Part shown: positions 15,451 to 25,562 of the stretch, piece after piece
Layout of the letters: the number at the start of each line of letters is the position of its first letter
Numbering within the stretch: the first letter of the stretch is position 1
NCBI RefSeq assembly: GCF_001038505.1
Contig: NZ_LDPY01000001.1
Span: 2,232,001-2,296,000 of the forward strand
Origin: Puniceibacterium sp. IMCC21224
GTDB taxonomy: Bacteria > Pseudomonadota > Alphaproteobacteria > Rhodobacterales > Rhodobacteraceae
Direction of reading: 5' to 3'
DNA: 64,000 nucleotides
The notes under the pieces: model-generated
The model's input: only the letters and a program-made list of their open reading frames with translations
Told to the model about the DNA's origin: nothing
The model's database searches: none
Position numbers and translations under genes: made by a program

Positions 15451-15745
15451 GCAGCGTGACGAAGCCGGGCTGCAGGACCAATCTCCCAAGCCAAAACACG
15501 TCTGGAATCGCATCCCTGATGAGGTGCGGCGTAAAGTCGTCACACTGGCTTTGACGCAGACGGAGCTGTCGCCGGGGGAACTGGCGGTGACCTTCACAGA
15601 CCACGAAAGCTACTTTGTATCAGAGGCTTCGGTCGATCGCGCGCTGAAGGCGCATGACCTGATCACCAGCCCGGCCTTCATTGCAATCAAGGCGGCCAGC
15701 GCGCCGCATAATCAAAGCAACCAGATGCGCCAGAATCTCTCTTAG
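15451..15745 (+). pseudogene. IS3-family orfB fragment
   Basis: Reads QDQSPKPKHVWNRIPDEVRR, KVVTLALTQTELSPGELAVT, FTDHESYFVSEASVDRALKA and HDLITSPAFIAIKAA, then decays. This is the region before the DDE core of a common Rhodobacterales IS3-family OrfB. The 5' end is fused to the IS481 fragment and the catalytic core is missing. Confidence 0.8.
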
Positions 15746-16179
15746 TTTAGAGAGCTCTTGGACTCAAAAAAACTCTGACGACGGACAATTTTGAAGCCTT
15801 GCCCAAAGTTCCCATGGAAACCCTTTTCTACATCAGCAAAACGCTGAATGACTTGGCTGACAGCAACACGGCACACTATGCGCCGGAGACGGCGATGATA
15901 ATCACCCAAGAACTGGTCGTAACCGGTGTCTTGAACGAAGGCAGGCATTTGAACGATGCCCTGTATTGGCTACCGATCGGGCGCTTGAGGGTTTGAAATC
16001 GATGGAGGCTGGCACCCAACGCACCAGCAACATTTCTGGCCAGTTCGGTTCAAAGAGCCACCAGTTTCGGGCTTAGGTTGGTACGAATTGGAAGCGCGTT
16101 ATTGATGGCGGGGTTTTGGGCGGGTTGGGCGACCACCCTTTCGTAATTTAGCTTAATATTAATTACTTAACACATGATT
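15746..16179. other. Unassigned stretch between IS fragments and tRNA-Gly
   Basis: Two overlapping short frames exist: plus 15799-15996 (MPKVPMETLFYISKTLNDLA...) and minus 15742-15948. The plus frame has a protein-like look (ALPKVPMETLFYISKT, NTAHYAPETAMIITQELVVT) but no clear ribosome site and no family I recognise. From about 16000 to 16179 I see nothing but an AT-rich run before the tRNA. No integrase or attachment-site repeat of the tRNA end was found. Confidence 0.4.
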
Positions 16180-16253
16180 TGGAGCGGGTAGCGGGAATCG
16201 AACCCGCACTTCAGGCTTGGGAAGCCGGCGCGCTACCACTACACCATACCCGC
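16180..16253 (-). tRNA. tRNA-Gly (anticodon CCC)
   Basis: The minus strand folds as a tRNA. The acceptor GCGGGTA pairs with TACCCGC, the discriminator is T, and the encoded CCA is at 16180-16182. The D-loop is GTGTAGTGGTAGC, the anticodon loop TTCCCAA (anticodon CCC) and the T-arm GCGGG-TTCGATT-CCCGC. The anticodon stem CCGGC/GCCTG has one C-U mismatch at pair 28-42. It marks the right border of the mobile-element island. Confidence 0.93.
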
Positions 16254-16419
16254 AACACGGCTTCACTACTCTGGCGATCAACCGCTGGCAAGCGTTATCT
16301 CTTGCCCCATCCAGGACCGCTCAATCTGCGCCTCACGACCGAGGAAACGTCGTAGAAACCGGAAATCATGGTGAGCGTGGGTGGCTATGCACCCAATCAG
16401 GTGTCGCGCTGCAACAAGC

Positions 16420-17163
16420 CTACCCATGCACCCGTGTATACGTGCCTTTGCCCGCCAGAATTCCGCGAAAACCGCCCGGTTCGTCCAGCGAAAAGACGAT
16501 GATCGGCAGATTGTTGTCGCGCGCCAGCGCGATGGCACTCGCGTCCATGACTTTGAGGTGCTTGGCAAGGCAATCGTCATAGCTCACATTGTCATAGCGC
16601 ACGGCGTCGTCGTGTTTCATCGGGTCCTTGTCATAGACGCCATCCACCTTGGTTCCCTTGAAGATCGCCTGACAGGCCATTTCATTGGCACGCAGGGTCG
16701 CGGCGGTGTCAGTGGTGAAATAGGGGTTGCCGGTGCCGGCGGCAAAAATGCAGACGCGCTTCTTCTCAAGATGGCGAACGGCGCGACGGCGAATATACGG
16801 CTCGCAAACCTGATCCATCGGAATGGCGCTGATCGTGCGGGTAAAGACCCCCAGCTCTTCCAGCGACGACTGCATCGCCAGCGCGTTCATCACTGTGGCC
16901 AGCATCCCCATGTAATCGGCGGTGGTGCGCTCCATTCCCTGGGCCGACCCCTGAAGCCCGCGAAAGATGTTGCCGCCGCCAATAACCATACAGATCTCGA
17001 CACCCATATCGTGGACCGACTTGACCTCGCGTGCGATGCGCTCCACGGTTGGCGGATGCAGGCCAAAGCCCTGATCGCCCATCAGCGCCTCACCCGAGAT
17101 TTTCAGCATCACACGTTTGTATGCACTCTTGTCGGTCACGATTTTGGGGGATGTGTCAGCCAT
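16420..17163 (-). CDS. pyrH: UMP kinase
   Basis: PyrH phosphorylates UMP to UDP with ATP, an essential step of pyrimidine nucleotide synthesis; the bacterial enzyme is a hexamer regulated by GTP and UTP. The 247-residue protein (from [17 protein letters not shown]) has [19 protein letters not shown], the GGGNIFRG motif, [20 protein letters not shown] and the C-terminal GTYTRVHG. The open frame continues upstream to 17427, but that part overlaps the divergent miaA gene and has no family match, so I use the ATG at 17163. No frr or tsf gene is adjacent, unlike in many genomes. Confidence 0.96.
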   Translation of the reverse strand: MADTSPKIVTDKSAYKRVMLKISGEALMGDQGFGLHPPTVERIAREVKSVHDMGVEICMVIGGGNIFRGLQGSAQGMERTTADYMGMLATVMNALAMQSSLEELGVFTRTISAIPMDQVCEPYIRRRAVRHLEKKRVCIFAAGTGNPYFTTDTAATLRANEMACQAIFKGTKVDGVYDKDPMKHDDAVRYDNVSYDDCLAKHLKVMDASAIALARDNNLPIIVFSLDEPGGFRGILAGKGTYTRVHG

Positions 17164-17308
17164 GTTGCGCTCCGTCTCGCCTCGGTACAGGATCGTGGGC
17201 ATATTTGGCGGAAAACCAGGGACGGGGCAATGCCAACCGGGCGCAGTTGCCCAAATGAACCTAACGTCGCCCGAAGGCTGCATGTTGCGCTGAACCAAAG
17301 GACCCCTG

Positions 17309-18196
17309 ATGTATCCGACAGAGGCGCTTGACCCCGGTAGGCCGGTGTTGATCGCAGGCCCCACCGCCTGCGGCAAATCCGAACTGGCCCTGCGCATCGC
17401 CGAGACGCAGGGCGGTGTGATTGTCAACGCTGACGCGTTGCAGGTGTATGACAGCTGGCGCGTACTGTCCGCCCGTCCTTCTGTGGCCGACGAGGCGCGT
17501 GCGCCGCATGCGTTGTATGGTCATATCGGGGCGGATCAGGCCTATTCTGTTGGACACTGGTTGCGCGAAGTCGAGCCGATTATTGCGGGTCCGTTACGGC
17601 CGATCATCATTGGCGGCACCGGGCTATATCTGACCGCGCTGACTGAAGGTCTGGCGCCGATTCCGGCCACTCCGGCGGAAATCCGGGCCAAGGCGGACGC
17701 GCTGCTGCGCAGTCACGGGCTGGTGAATCTGCTGAGCGATCTGGACGCCGACACCCGCGCCCGGATTGACACAGCCAACCCGATGCGTGTCCAGCGCGCC
17801 TGGGAGGTGCAGCACGCCACCGGACGGTCGATCGCGCAATGGCAGGACGACACGCCACCGCCGCTTTTGCCGCTCGACCAGGCAACGTCGTTGTTGATCG
17901 ACGCGCCAAAGGACTGGCTGACCCCGCGCATCGAGCAGCGGTTTTCCAGGATGATTCGTGACGGCGCGCTGGATGAGGCCCGTGCCAATCTGGCCGACTA
18001 CGACCCCATGCGCCCCTCCGCCCGTGCTATCGGCGCCCCCGAGTTGATTGCTCATCTGCGCGGCGAGATCACTCTGGCCGAGGCGCAGGACCGGGCCACC
18101 ATCGCCACACGGCAATTTGCCAAACGCCAGCGCACATGGTTTCGCGCGCGGATGAAAGCCTGGCACAGCCTGTCCCCCGAGGCCCTGAGGGCATGA
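17309..18196 (+). CDS. miaA: tRNA dimethylallyltransferase
   Basis: MiaA transfers a dimethylallyl group to N6 of A37 in tRNAs that read UNN codons. The 295-residue protein has the P-loop [18 protein letters not shown] (about residues 13-30), then [17 protein letters not shown] (substrate tRNA and DMAPP region), [20 protein letters not shown] and the C-terminal [16 protein letters not shown] motif. It is divergent from pyrH and overlaps the next gene by 4 nt (ATGA). Confidence 0.95.
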   Translation: MYPTEALDPGRPVLIAGPTACGKSELALRIAETQGGVIVNADALQVYDSWRVLSARPSVADEARAPHALYGHIGADQAYSVGHWLREVEPIIAGPLRPIIIGGTGLYLTALTEGLAPIPATPAEIRAKADALLRSHGLVNLLSDLDADTRARIDTANPMRVQRAWEVQHATGRSIAQWQDDTPPPLLPLDQATSLLIDAPKDWLTPRIEQRFSRMIRDGALDEARANLADYDPMRPSARAIGAPELIAHLRGEITLAEAQDRATIATRQFAKRQRTWFRARMKAWHSLSPEALRA

Positions 18197-19047
18197 GCAC
18201 CCTGCCCGCCTTTCTGCGTGACCGAAGTGCGGGGATGGGTCGGCACGACACCCGTAAATTCCGCAGTATGACACTGGTACAGTTGGGTCTGGGCGCCCCG
18301 TGGAAACTGAGCACGTTGCACGATCGTCATGATGATCTGCTGATCTGGGTGACCAAAGGCCAGGGCCGCGTCATCATGAACGGGGTACGGCGTGGCATCG
18401 GCACCCATAACGCGGTGTTTCTGCCTGCGGGGACGCTGTGGTCCGTTGACCTTGGACCACAGAGCTTTGCGCAGGTGGTCACCAGTCCTCCGGGTCTGAT
18501 CGCGCGACTGCCAAAGCAAGCGTTGCATCTGCGGATCCGCGACAGCCTGGCTCAGGCCGAAATCCTGGCCGAGATCGAGGCGATGCAACGCGAAATCACC
18601 CGAGACCGCCCATTGTTGCAGGACGCGCTTGAGGCGCATGTGCGGCTTATCGCGGTCTGGTTGCAACGCCAGATGGTGGCAGGAGCAATCGACCTGCCCA
18701 AGGACACTGCAGCACACCGTCTGGTGCGGCGTTTCGTGCTGGATCTGGTGCGCGACTTTCGAACCGACCGGGTGATGGCGGATTATGCTGCGGCGTTGGA
18801 TGTTACTCCGACACATCTGACCCGCGTCTGCCGTGCGGCCTGTGGCAAGACGGCTTCCGAAATGCTGGTCGAACGGCGGCTCTACGAGGCGCGGCTGCTG
18901 CTCTCTGCCCCCGCGCCCGCAATCCGCGAAATTGCCAGTGATCTGGGCTTTCATTCGGCGGCTTATTTCACGCGCTTTATCCAGACCCACACCGGGCTGA
19001 CCCCCAGCGCCTTGCGCAAACACAGCCTTGGGCAGCCGACCCGCTGA
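18193..19047 (+). CDS. AraC-family transcriptional regulator
   Basis: A 284-residue regulator with an N-terminal cupin-like sensor domain ([15 protein letters not shown]... [17 protein letters not shown], about residues 48-95) and a C-terminal double helix-turn-helix ([20 protein letters not shown] and [20 protein letters not shown], about residues 195-270). The start ATG overlaps the miaA stop, so they are likely co-transcribed. The ABC importer genes that follow on the same strand are its most probable target; the effector is unknown. Confidence 0.85.
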   Translation: MSTLPAFLRDRSAGMGRHDTRKFRSMTLVQLGLGAPWKLSTLHDRHDDLLIWVTKGQGRVIMNGVRRGIGTHNAVFLPAGTLWSVDLGPQSFAQVVTSPPGLIARLPKQALHLRIRDSLAQAEILAEIEAMQREITRDRPLLQDALEAHVRLIAVWLQRQMVAGAIDLPKDTAAHRLVRRFVLDLVRDFRTDRVMADYAAALDVTPTHLTRVCRAACGKTASEMLVERRLYEARLLLSAPAPAIREIASDLGFHSAAYFTRFIQTHTGLTPSALRKHSLGQPTR

Positions 19048-19311
19048 AGAATTTTGCGCCAGATACCGGCAGTGTCGGATCACCGTTTACAAATAATTGG
19101 GTTGCACAATGACAGGTGTCGCTTTTGAATGGGATTCATGTCGCTAACGTACCCCAGAATGCCGAATGCAGTCGTTGACGCCCCAGTCTTTCTGGTGCCG
19201 AATACCTAACAAGAGGGGCTGCGCCGGGTGAAAGACAACCAAAGGCAGTCGGCCAACGCCAAATCACATCGCAAGCCCCCAAACTATTTTATGTGTCACA
19301 GGGAGAACAAG

Positions 19312-20982
19312 ATGACGCACACGAAACCCACCCGGCAGGTGCACCCCGCCGCCCGGATGTATGCAAACGAACTCAGGGCGGGTCAGATCGACCGGCGCGA
19401 ATTCCTGACACGTGTCACCGCGTTGGGCGTCAGCGCGTCAGCGGCCTATGCGCTGGGTGGTCTTGGCTCTCCTGCTCAGGCAGCGGCACATGTACAGAGC
19501 GGCGGTACCATGCGGATTCAGCAGCAGGTGCGGGCGCTCAAGGATCCGCGGACCATGGATTGGACGCAAATTTCGAACTTTACCCGTGGGTGGCTCGAAT
19601 ACATGGTTGAATACAACCGTGACGGCAGCCTGCGCGGCATGTTGATCGAAAGCTGGGAAACCAACGACGACGCCACTGAATACGTCCTGCATGTCCGTCC
19701 CGGTGTCACCTGGAGCAATGGCGACGCCTTCAACGCTGATGATGTGATCCGGATGCTGGACTACTGGTGCGACAAGGATGTCGAGGGCAATTCGATGGCC
19801 GGGCGTATGGCCGTGATTGTCGACCCCAACACCAACAAGCTGCTCGAAGGTGCAGCCACCAAGGTGGACGATCTGACCGTCGCCCTCAAGCTGCCGGCGC
19901 CTGACATTTCGATTGTTGTTGGCATGGCAGACTATCCCGCCGCCGTGGTGCATTCCAGCTTTAACCCGGACACCATGCTGTCCGACCCGATCGGCACCGG
20001 GCCGTATTTTCCGGAATCGCTCGAGGTTGGCGTCAAAGGCGTGCTGGTCAAAAAACCCGATCACACCTGGTGGGGCACCGACGCCGAAGGGATCGGCGGG
20101 GCATATCTCGATAAGATCGAATTCATCGACTACGGCACCGACCCGTCGGCCTGGATTGCGGCGGTCGAATCCGAAGAAGTTGACATGCTCTATGAGAACG
20201 TCAACGAATTCATTGAGATCGGCGATGCTATCGGCTGGGAAAAATCCGAAGTTGTGACGGGTGCGACTGTTGCTCTGCGATTTAACCAGCAAACGCTGGT
20301 CGGAGATACGCCGCCCTATGCCGATCTGAAGGTACGTCAGGCGTTGATGCAGGCCGTCGACAATGCGGTCTGTCTGGAACTGGGCTATGCGGGGCTGGGT
20401 GTTCAGGCTGACAACTTCCACGTCGCGCCGGTCCATCCGGAATATGCCGATATCGGTCGGCCCAAATATGACCCCGATGGATCGGTCGCCCTGCTCGAAG
20501 AAGCCGGAATGGCGGATTTCGAACACGAGTTGATCACGCTTGATGACGGGTTCACCAAGAACACCGGTGATGCCGCTGCCGCGATGATGCGCGACGCGGG
20601 GATCAACGTGAAACGTACGGTGCTGCCGGGATCGACCTTTTGGAACGACTGGGCTAAATATCCGCTGTCGATTACCGAATGGAACCACCGCCCGCTGGGT
20701 GTGCAGGTGATTGCACTGGCCTACCGCACCGGCGAAGCCTGGAACGAAGCGGGCTATTCTAACCCCGAATTCGACGCCAAACTGAACGCGGCAATGTCGA
20801 TTGCCGATGCCGATGCACGTCGCGAGGTGATGGTAGAGATCGAGACGATCCTGCAAAACGATGCCGTGGTTATTCAGCCTTACTGGCGCTCGCTTTATCG
20901 TCATTTCGCGCCGGGTGTCATCGGTGCCGAAATGCACCCAAGCTTTGAGATCCACGTCTACAAGCTGGGTTTCGCGGCCTAA
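19312..20982 (+). CDS. ABC peptide-type substrate-binding protein (Tat-exported)
   Basis: A family-5 extracellular solute-binding protein (SBP_bac_5) of 556 residues, the periplasmic receptor of an oligopeptide/opine/nickel-type importer. The N-terminus has the twin-arginine signature [13 protein letters not shown] followed by a hydrophobic stretch and AQAAA cleavage region, so export is by Tat. Family segments include [38 protein letters not shown] and [11 protein letters not shown] start at the ATG at 19312, which has GGGAGA 8 nt upstream; the frame upstream to 19228 lacks a site. First gene of the importer operon, with a stable stem-loop just after its stop. Confidence 0.9.
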   Translation: MTHTKPTRQVHPAARMYANELRAGQIDRREFLTRVTALGVSASAAYALGGLGSPAQAAAHVQSGGTMRIQQQVRALKDPRTMDWTQISNFTRGWLEYMVEYNRDGSLRGMLIESWETNDDATEYVLHVRPGVTWSNGDAFNADDVIRMLDYWCDKDVEGNSMAGRMAVIVDPNTNKLLEGAATKVDDLTVALKLPAPDISIVVGMADYPAAVVHSSFNPDTMLSDPIGTGPYFPESLEVGVKGVLVKKPDHTWWGTDAEGIGGAYLDKIEFIDYGTDPSAWIAAVESEEVDMLYENVNEFIEIGDAIGWEKSEVVTGATVALRFNQQTLVGDTPPYADLKVRQALMQAVDNAVCLELGYAGLGVQADNFHVAPVHPEYADIGRPKYDPDGSVALLEEAGMADFEHELITLDDGFTKNTGDAAAAMMRDAGINVKRTVLPGSTFWNDWAKYPLSITEWNHRPLGVQVIALAYRTGEAWNEAGYSNPEFDAKLNAAMSIADADARREVMVEIETILQNDAVVIQPYWRSLYRHFAPGVIGAEMHPSFEIHVYKLGFAA

Positions 20983-20988
20983 ACCCTG

Positions 20989-21017
20989 ACCGGAGGGGTG
21001 CGTTGCACTCCTCCGGT
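20989..21017 (+). promoter_or_regulatory. mRNA stem-loop after the binding-protein gene
   Basis: ACCGGAGGGGTGC (20989-21001), loop GTT, then GCACTCCTCCGGT: a 13-bp stem with one G-U pair. There is no strong T-run, so it is more likely a 3' stabiliser or partial attenuator that keeps binding-protein mRNA above permease mRNA, as is common in ABC operons. Confidence 0.6.
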
Positions 21018-21087
21018 TTCCCCGGCACGCCGGGCCACCGACCAGACCGGGGATCAACCCCGCGCGTTTCACTCCACGGGGGTATAA

Positions 21088-22134
21088 ATGGGACTGTTCA
21101 TATTGCGGCGGCTCTGGGTGATGATCCTGACCGCGCTCGCACTGACCTTTATCGTCTTTGCCCTGACCAACCTTTACCCCAATCTGGAAAAACTGGCCAA
21201 GAGCCAGGGCAATTTCCGCATGACCGATGAACAGGTCGCGACATGGCTGGGCAACCGCGGCTATTTGCAGCCGACATTGTCGAAATATGGCCAATGGCTG
21301 GGCGTAGTGCCCGGCTATGTAATCACCGGCACCGATGATGCAACCCGCGCGCGTTGCGCTGAACCCGGTCAGCCTGCAGATGAGGCGCGCAGCTATTGCG
21401 GTGTCCTGCAGGGCGACTGGGGCCTTTCGTCGGTGTTCAAGGATGATGTCAGCAGCATCGTCGCAACGCGGCTTGGTCTCACCGCCAAACTGATGTTCTG
21501 GGTCATGGTGTTGATGGTGCCGTCAGCCCTGCTTTTGGGGGTGCTGGCCGGCATGCGCGAAGGGTCGCGCACCGACCGGGTGCTGTCGACTGTGGCCATC
21601 ACCACCACAGCCACGCCGGAATATGTGTCCGGCGTCATCCTGATCGCGGTCTTCAGCTCAACCGCCGTTGGTCTGAAATGGTTTAAAGGCACAGCCACCA
21701 GCGCCATGGATGATGCCAATTTCGGCAACTTCTTTCTGCCGGTGTTGACCATTGCGCTGTATGGCATGGGCTATATTGCCCGGATGACACGAGCGTCGAT
21801 GGCCGAGGTGATGACCGCGCAATATATCCGCACCGCGCGGCTCAAGGGCGTGTCGTTTTCGAATATCGTCATGAAACATGCCCTGCGCAACGCGCTGATC
21901 GCGCCCTTCACGGTGATCATGCTGCAATTTCCCTGGCTGCTGAATGGCGTGGTGATCGTCGAGACATTGTTCAACTACAAGGGCTTTGGCTGGACGCTGG
22001 TACAGGCCGCCGGCAACAACGACATTGAATTGCTTCTGGGGGTTTCAGTCGTCTCGGTTGTCGTGGTGTTGGTGACGCAACTTATTTCCGACATCGGCTA
22101 TGTCTACCTCAACCCACGCATCAGCGTATCCTAA
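21088..22134 (+). CDS. ABC importer permease 1 (DppB/OppB-like)
   Basis: A 348-residue inner-membrane permease of the dipeptide/oligopeptide class. The first span is at residues 7-27 (RLWVMILTALALTFIVFALT) and there are about five more between 135 and 340. The conserved cytoplasmic EAA loop is ARMTRASMAEVMTAQYIRTA followed by RLKGVS. A large periplasmic loop (about residues 40-125) is longer than in DppB of E. coli, and contains a CAEPGQPADEARSYC segment with two cysteines. It pairs with the next gene, 12 bp downstream, to form the channel. Confidence 0.9.
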   Translation: MGLFILRRLWVMILTALALTFIVFALTNLYPNLEKLAKSQGNFRMTDEQVATWLGNRGYLQPTLSKYGQWLGVVPGYVITGTDDATRARCAEPGQPADEARSYCGVLQGDWGLSSVFKDDVSSIVATRLGLTAKLMFWVMVLMVPSALLLGVLAGMREGSRTDRVLSTVAITTTATPEYVSGVILIAVFSSTAVGLKWFKGTATSAMDDANFGNFFLPVLTIALYGMGYIARMTRASMAEVMTAQYIRTARLKGVSFSNIVMKHALRNALIAPFTVIMLQFPWLLNGVVIVETLFNYKGFGWTLVQAAGNNDIELLLGVSVVSVVVVLVTQLISDIGYVYLNPRISVS

Positions 22135-22146
22135 GGAGGAACGGAC

Positions 22147-23337
22147 ATGGAACCCCTCAACTGGGCCGAGATTATCCTTCGCGTCGTGCTGCAACTCAGC
22201 CCGGTCTGGATCGCGCTGGTGCTGACCTTTGTCACCTCGATCATGTTCAAGCGGCGCCTTGGCCTGTATGGCAAGCTGTTCGATTCCCTGATCGGGATGA
22301 TTGGGTTCGCCATGGTGATGTTCTGGGTCTTTACCGGCATCTTTGGCGCGCTCGACATGATTGTGACCCATGACCCCCTGGCACAGATCACCGCGATGAA
22401 GAACAAGGTGCCGGGCACACCGGTCAGCGGTGCCGATGACGCCTATCCCTATTTTCTGCTGGGGGGGGACAACCTGGCCCGTGACGTGTTCAGCCGGATG
22501 GTCACTGGCGCCTGGGTCGTGGTGCAGATCGCACCGCTGGCGACGCTGTTTGCGTTTATGGTGGGGATCACGCTGGGGCTGCCTGCCGGGTATTATGGCG
22601 GTAAGCTGGACACGCTGCTGTCGTTCCTGGCCAATCTGATCCTCGCGTTTCCGGTAATCCTGCTGTTCTATCTGCTGGTCACGCCCGAGATCATCGCCAC
22701 CGGCATTCCCAACTATATGGCGACATTCCTGTTCGTATTTCCGCTAGTGTTCGCGGCAATCCTGCTGAATTCGCGCTATCATACCCGGCCAGGTGTGCGG
22801 ACACCGCTGATGATTTCCGTATTGGGCGTGTTAGGCTGGCTTTACCTGTCTCTGATCTCGGAGGTGGGGTCTGCCGTGCAGGTGATCCCCGGATTTGTCG
22901 ATCTGTTCGATGTGCCGGGCGGTATTTTGGTGGTGTTTGTGTCAGTGGTGTTTGTTAATTCGCCCACAGTGTTCCGCATCGTGCGCGGCCTGACCATGGA
23001 CATCAAGACCCGCGATTATGTTGCCGCCGCCCAGACTCGTGGCGAAGGTCCGTGGTACATCATGCTGTGGGAAATCCTGCCAAACGCGCGTGGGCCGCTG
23101 ATCGTCGATTTTTGCCTGCGTATCGGTTACACCACAATCCTGCTGGGCACTTTGGGGTTCTTTGGCCTGGGCCTGCCGCCCGAAAGCCCGGATTGGGGCA
23201 GCACCATCAATGAGGGGCGCAAGCTGCTGTCAATATATCTGCACCCGGCGCTGGTGCCAGCGCTGTCGCTGCTGTCGCTGGTTCTGGGACTGAATCTGCT
23301 GGCGGACGGGCTGCGCGAAGAATCGCTCAAGGATTGA
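22147..23337 (+). CDS. ABC importer permease 2 (DppC/OppC-like)
   Basis: A 396-residue permease, longer than usual (about 300) because of extra spans at the N-terminus and between residues 175 and 275. The DppC signature LLGGDNLARDVFSRMVTGAW is at about residues 101-120, and the EAA loop DYVAAAQTRGEGPWYIMLWE leads into ILPNARGPLIVDFCLRIGYT. A strong ribosome site (AAGGAGG) precedes the ATG. The expanded membrane part places it with a Rhodobacterales-specific subtype of the family; the transported substrate cannot be named from sequence. Confidence 0.9.
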   Translation: MEPLNWAEIILRVVLQLSPVWIALVLTFVTSIMFKRRLGLYGKLFDSLIGMIGFAMVMFWVFTGIFGALDMIVTHDPLAQITAMKNKVPGTPVSGADDAYPYFLLGGDNLARDVFSRMVTGAWVVVQIAPLATLFAFMVGITLGLPAGYYGGKLDTLLSFLANLILAFPVILLFYLLVTPEIIATGIPNYMATFLFVFPLVFAAILLNSRYHTRPGVRTPLMISVLGVLGWLYLSLISEVGSAVQVIPGFVDLFDVPGGILVVFVSVVFVNSPTVFRIVRGLTMDIKTRDYVAAAQTRGEGPWYIMLWEILPNARGPLIVDFCLRIGYTTILLGTLGFFGLGLPPESPDWGSTINEGRKLLSIYLHPALVPALSLLSLVLGLNLLADGLREESLKD

Positions 23338-23426
23338 GCACTGCGACTGTGGTGGACGTCTTTTTGCGTATTTGAAAAGAGAAGAAGCAGGGGCCGTCAC
23401 ACCCTGCCATGAGCCGGGAGAGAAAG

Positions 23427-25511
23427 ATGAAAGACAGTTACGATGGACCGATCCTTGAGATCGAATTGCTTTCTATTTCCTTCTTCACCCGGTTGAGGGA
23501 GATCCCCGCCGTCATGGATTTCTCGGTCAAGGTAATGCCGGGTGAAGCCGTCGGGCTGGTTGGCGAATCTGGTTGCGGCAAGAGTACCGTAGCGCTGGGC
23601 GTGATGCAGGATCTAGGCAAAAACGGCCGTATCGTCGGCGGGTCGATCAAATTCAAAGGCCGCGACCTGAGCCAGATGACGCATGAGGAGTTGCGCCAGA
23701 TCCGTGGGTCCGAGATTGCTATGATCTATCAGGAACCGATGGCCTCGCTCAACCCGGCGATGAAGATCGGGCAGCAGCTGATGGAAGTCCCGATGATCCA
23801 TCAAGGCATGTCGCAGCAGGACGCCTTTGACCGCGCGTTGCAGGTTGTCACTGATGTCAAACTGCCCGATCCTCGGCGTATATTGGACGCCTACCCGCAT
23901 CAGCTATCTGGTGGCCAGCAGCAGCGCATTGTCATTGCAATGGCGCTGATGTCGGAACCGGCGCTGCTGATCCTGGACGAACCGACAACTGCGCTTGACG
24001 TCACTGTCGAGGCGGCGATTGTCGAACTGGTCAAAGATCTGGGGCGCAAATACGGCACCTCGATGCTGTTCATTTCCCATAACCTTGGGCTGGTTCTGGA
24101 AACCTGCGACAGACTATGCGTGATGTATTCCGGTGAGGCGGTCGAACGCGGCAGTATCACCGATGTCTTTGATAACATGCGCCATCCCTACACGCAGGCG
24201 CTGTTCCGGTCGATCCCGCTGCCGGGTGCCCACAAGAATGCGCGCCCGCTGATTGCGATTCCGGGTAATTTCCCCTTGCCGCATGAGCGCCCCGAAGGCT
24301 GCAATTTTGGCCCCCGCTGTGACTACTTTGACAAGGGGCGCTGCGATGCCAAGCATATCTTTATGGTCCCGGTGCCCGAAAATGAGCTACATGAAACCCG
24401 CTGTCTGCGAGTGAAAGAGATCGACTGGAACGCGGCGCCGCAGCTTGCTGATATCAAACGAAAAGGTGAGATCGGCAAAGTGATCCTGAAGATGCAGGAT
24501 CTTCGAAAGTATTATGAGGTCAGCGCCAATGCGCTGTTTGGCAAATCGGGTGCCACCAAGGTGGTCAAAGCCAATGAAACCCTGAGTTTCGAAGCCCACG
24601 AATCCGAGACTTTGGCTATTGTCGGGGAATCCGGGTGCGGCAAGAGCACCTTTGCCAAGGTGTTGATGGGGCTTGAGACCGCAACATCGGGTGAGATCCT
24701 GCTCGACAATCACAATATTGAGACGACGCCGATCGACAAGCGCGACACCAAGACCGTGGCCGATGTGCAGATGGTGTTTCAGAACCCGTTTGACACGCTA
24801 AACCCATCTATGAGCGTCGGGCGGCAAATCATTCGCGCGCTTGAGATTTTTGGCGTTGGCAATACAGAGTCCGAGCGCCGCGAGCGAATGCTGCAACTGC
24901 TTGACCTGGTCAAACTGCCGCGCGCATTTGCCGAACGGATGCCGCGTCAGTTGTCAGGCGGCCAGAAGCAGCGTGTCGGCATTGCCCGTGCCTTTGCGGG
25001 CGATGCGCGGATCGTGGTTGCGGACGAACCCGTGTCGGCGCTGGACGTTTCGGTGCAGGCCGCTGTGACAGATCTGTTGATGGAGATTCAGCGCGAGCAC
25101 AAGACAACCCTGTTGTTCATTTCGCATGACCTGAGCATCGTGCGTTATCTCAGCGACCGGGTGATGGTGATGTATCTGGGCCATGTGGTCGAATTGGGCA
25201 CAACCGATCAGGTTTTTTCGCCCCCCTATCACCCCTATACCGAGGCGCTGCTGTCCGCCGTGCCAATTGCCGACACGCGGGTCAAGAAAAAGCATATTGT
25301 GCTTGAGGGCGATATCCCGTCAGCCATGAACCCGCCACCGGGCTGCCCGTTCCAGACACGCTGCCGCTGGAAATCGCAGGTCGACGGCAATCTTTGTGAA
25401 ACCGAGGTGCCGCCCGTGCGCATGGTCGCTGAGGGGCATCAGATCAAGTGCCACCTGTCAGACCTAAGATTCAGCGAGATGGAACCGGTGATTGAGATTG
25501 CAGCCGAGTAG
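23427..25511 (+). CDS. ABC importer ATPase, two nucleotide-binding domains fused (DppD-DppF-like)
   Basis: A 694-residue protein carrying both ATPases of the importer. Domain 1 (about residues 5-325) has Walker A GESGCGKST, signature LSGGQQQRIVIAMAL and Walker B LLILDEPTTALD. Domain 2 (about 350-680) has a second GESGCGKST, LSGGQKQRVGIARAF and IVVADEPVSALD. Each ends in an oligopeptide-type C-terminal region with the cysteine pattern CNFGPRCDYFDKGRC / CPFQTRCRWK. I start at the ATG at 23427, which has GGGAGAG 5 nt upstream; an in-frame ATG at 23409 is weaker. Last gene of the operon. Confidence 0.92.
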   Translation: MKDSYDGPILEIELLSISFFTRLREIPAVMDFSVKVMPGEAVGLVGESGCGKSTVALGVMQDLGKNGRIVGGSIKFKGRDLSQMTHEELRQIRGSEIAMIYQEPMASLNPAMKIGQQLMEVPMIHQGMSQQDAFDRALQVVTDVKLPDPRRILDAYPHQLSGGQQQRIVIAMALMSEPALLILDEPTTALDVTVEAAIVELVKDLGRKYGTSMLFISHNLGLVLETCDRLCVMYSGEAVERGSITDVFDNMRHPYTQALFRSIPLPGAHKNARPLIAIPGNFPLPHERPEGCNFGPRCDYFDKGRCDAKHIFMVPVPENELHETRCLRVKEIDWNAAPQLADIKRKGEIGKVILKMQDLRKYYEVSANALFGKSGATKVVKANETLSFEAHESETLAIVGESGCGKSTFAKVLMGLETATSGEILLDNHNIETTPIDKRDTKTVADVQMVFQNPFDTLNPSMSVGRQIIRALEIFGVGNTESERRERMLQLLDLVKLPRAFAERMPRQLSGGQKQRVGIARAFAGDARIVVADEPVSALDVSVQAAVTDLLMEIQREHKTTLLFISHDLSIVRYLSDRVMVMYLGHVVELGTTDQVFSPPYHPYTEALLSAVPIADTRVKKKHIVLEGDIPSAMNPPPGCPFQTRCRWKSQVDGNLCETEVPPVRMVAEGHQIKCHLSDLRFSEMEPVIEIAAE

Positions 25512-25562
25512 AACGCTGGATTTCCCCGGCGAAACAATGTGCTGCTGGGGCCAGATGACGTT

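Noticed and set aside
15742..15996. Overlapping short frames on both strands after the IS3 fragment
   Set aside because: The plus frame looks faintly protein-like, but neither has a start signal or a family I know; left as unassigned sequence.
6100..16253. Integrative island attached at tRNA-Gly
   Set aside because: No integrase gene and no direct repeat of the tRNA 3' end could be found; the island is better explained as stacked insertion sequences.
16420..17427. pyrH starting at 17427
   Set aside because: The extra 88 residues overlap miaA on the other strand and do not match UMP kinases; the start at 17163 fits the family.
18052..19083. A 343-codon minus-strand frame
   Set aside because: Antisense to the AraC-type regulator and the end of miaA; no domain seen.
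19438..21294. A 618-codon minus-strand frame
   Set aside because: Antisense to the Tat-exported binding-protein gene. Its translation has no domain and the composition of a high-GC shadow frame.
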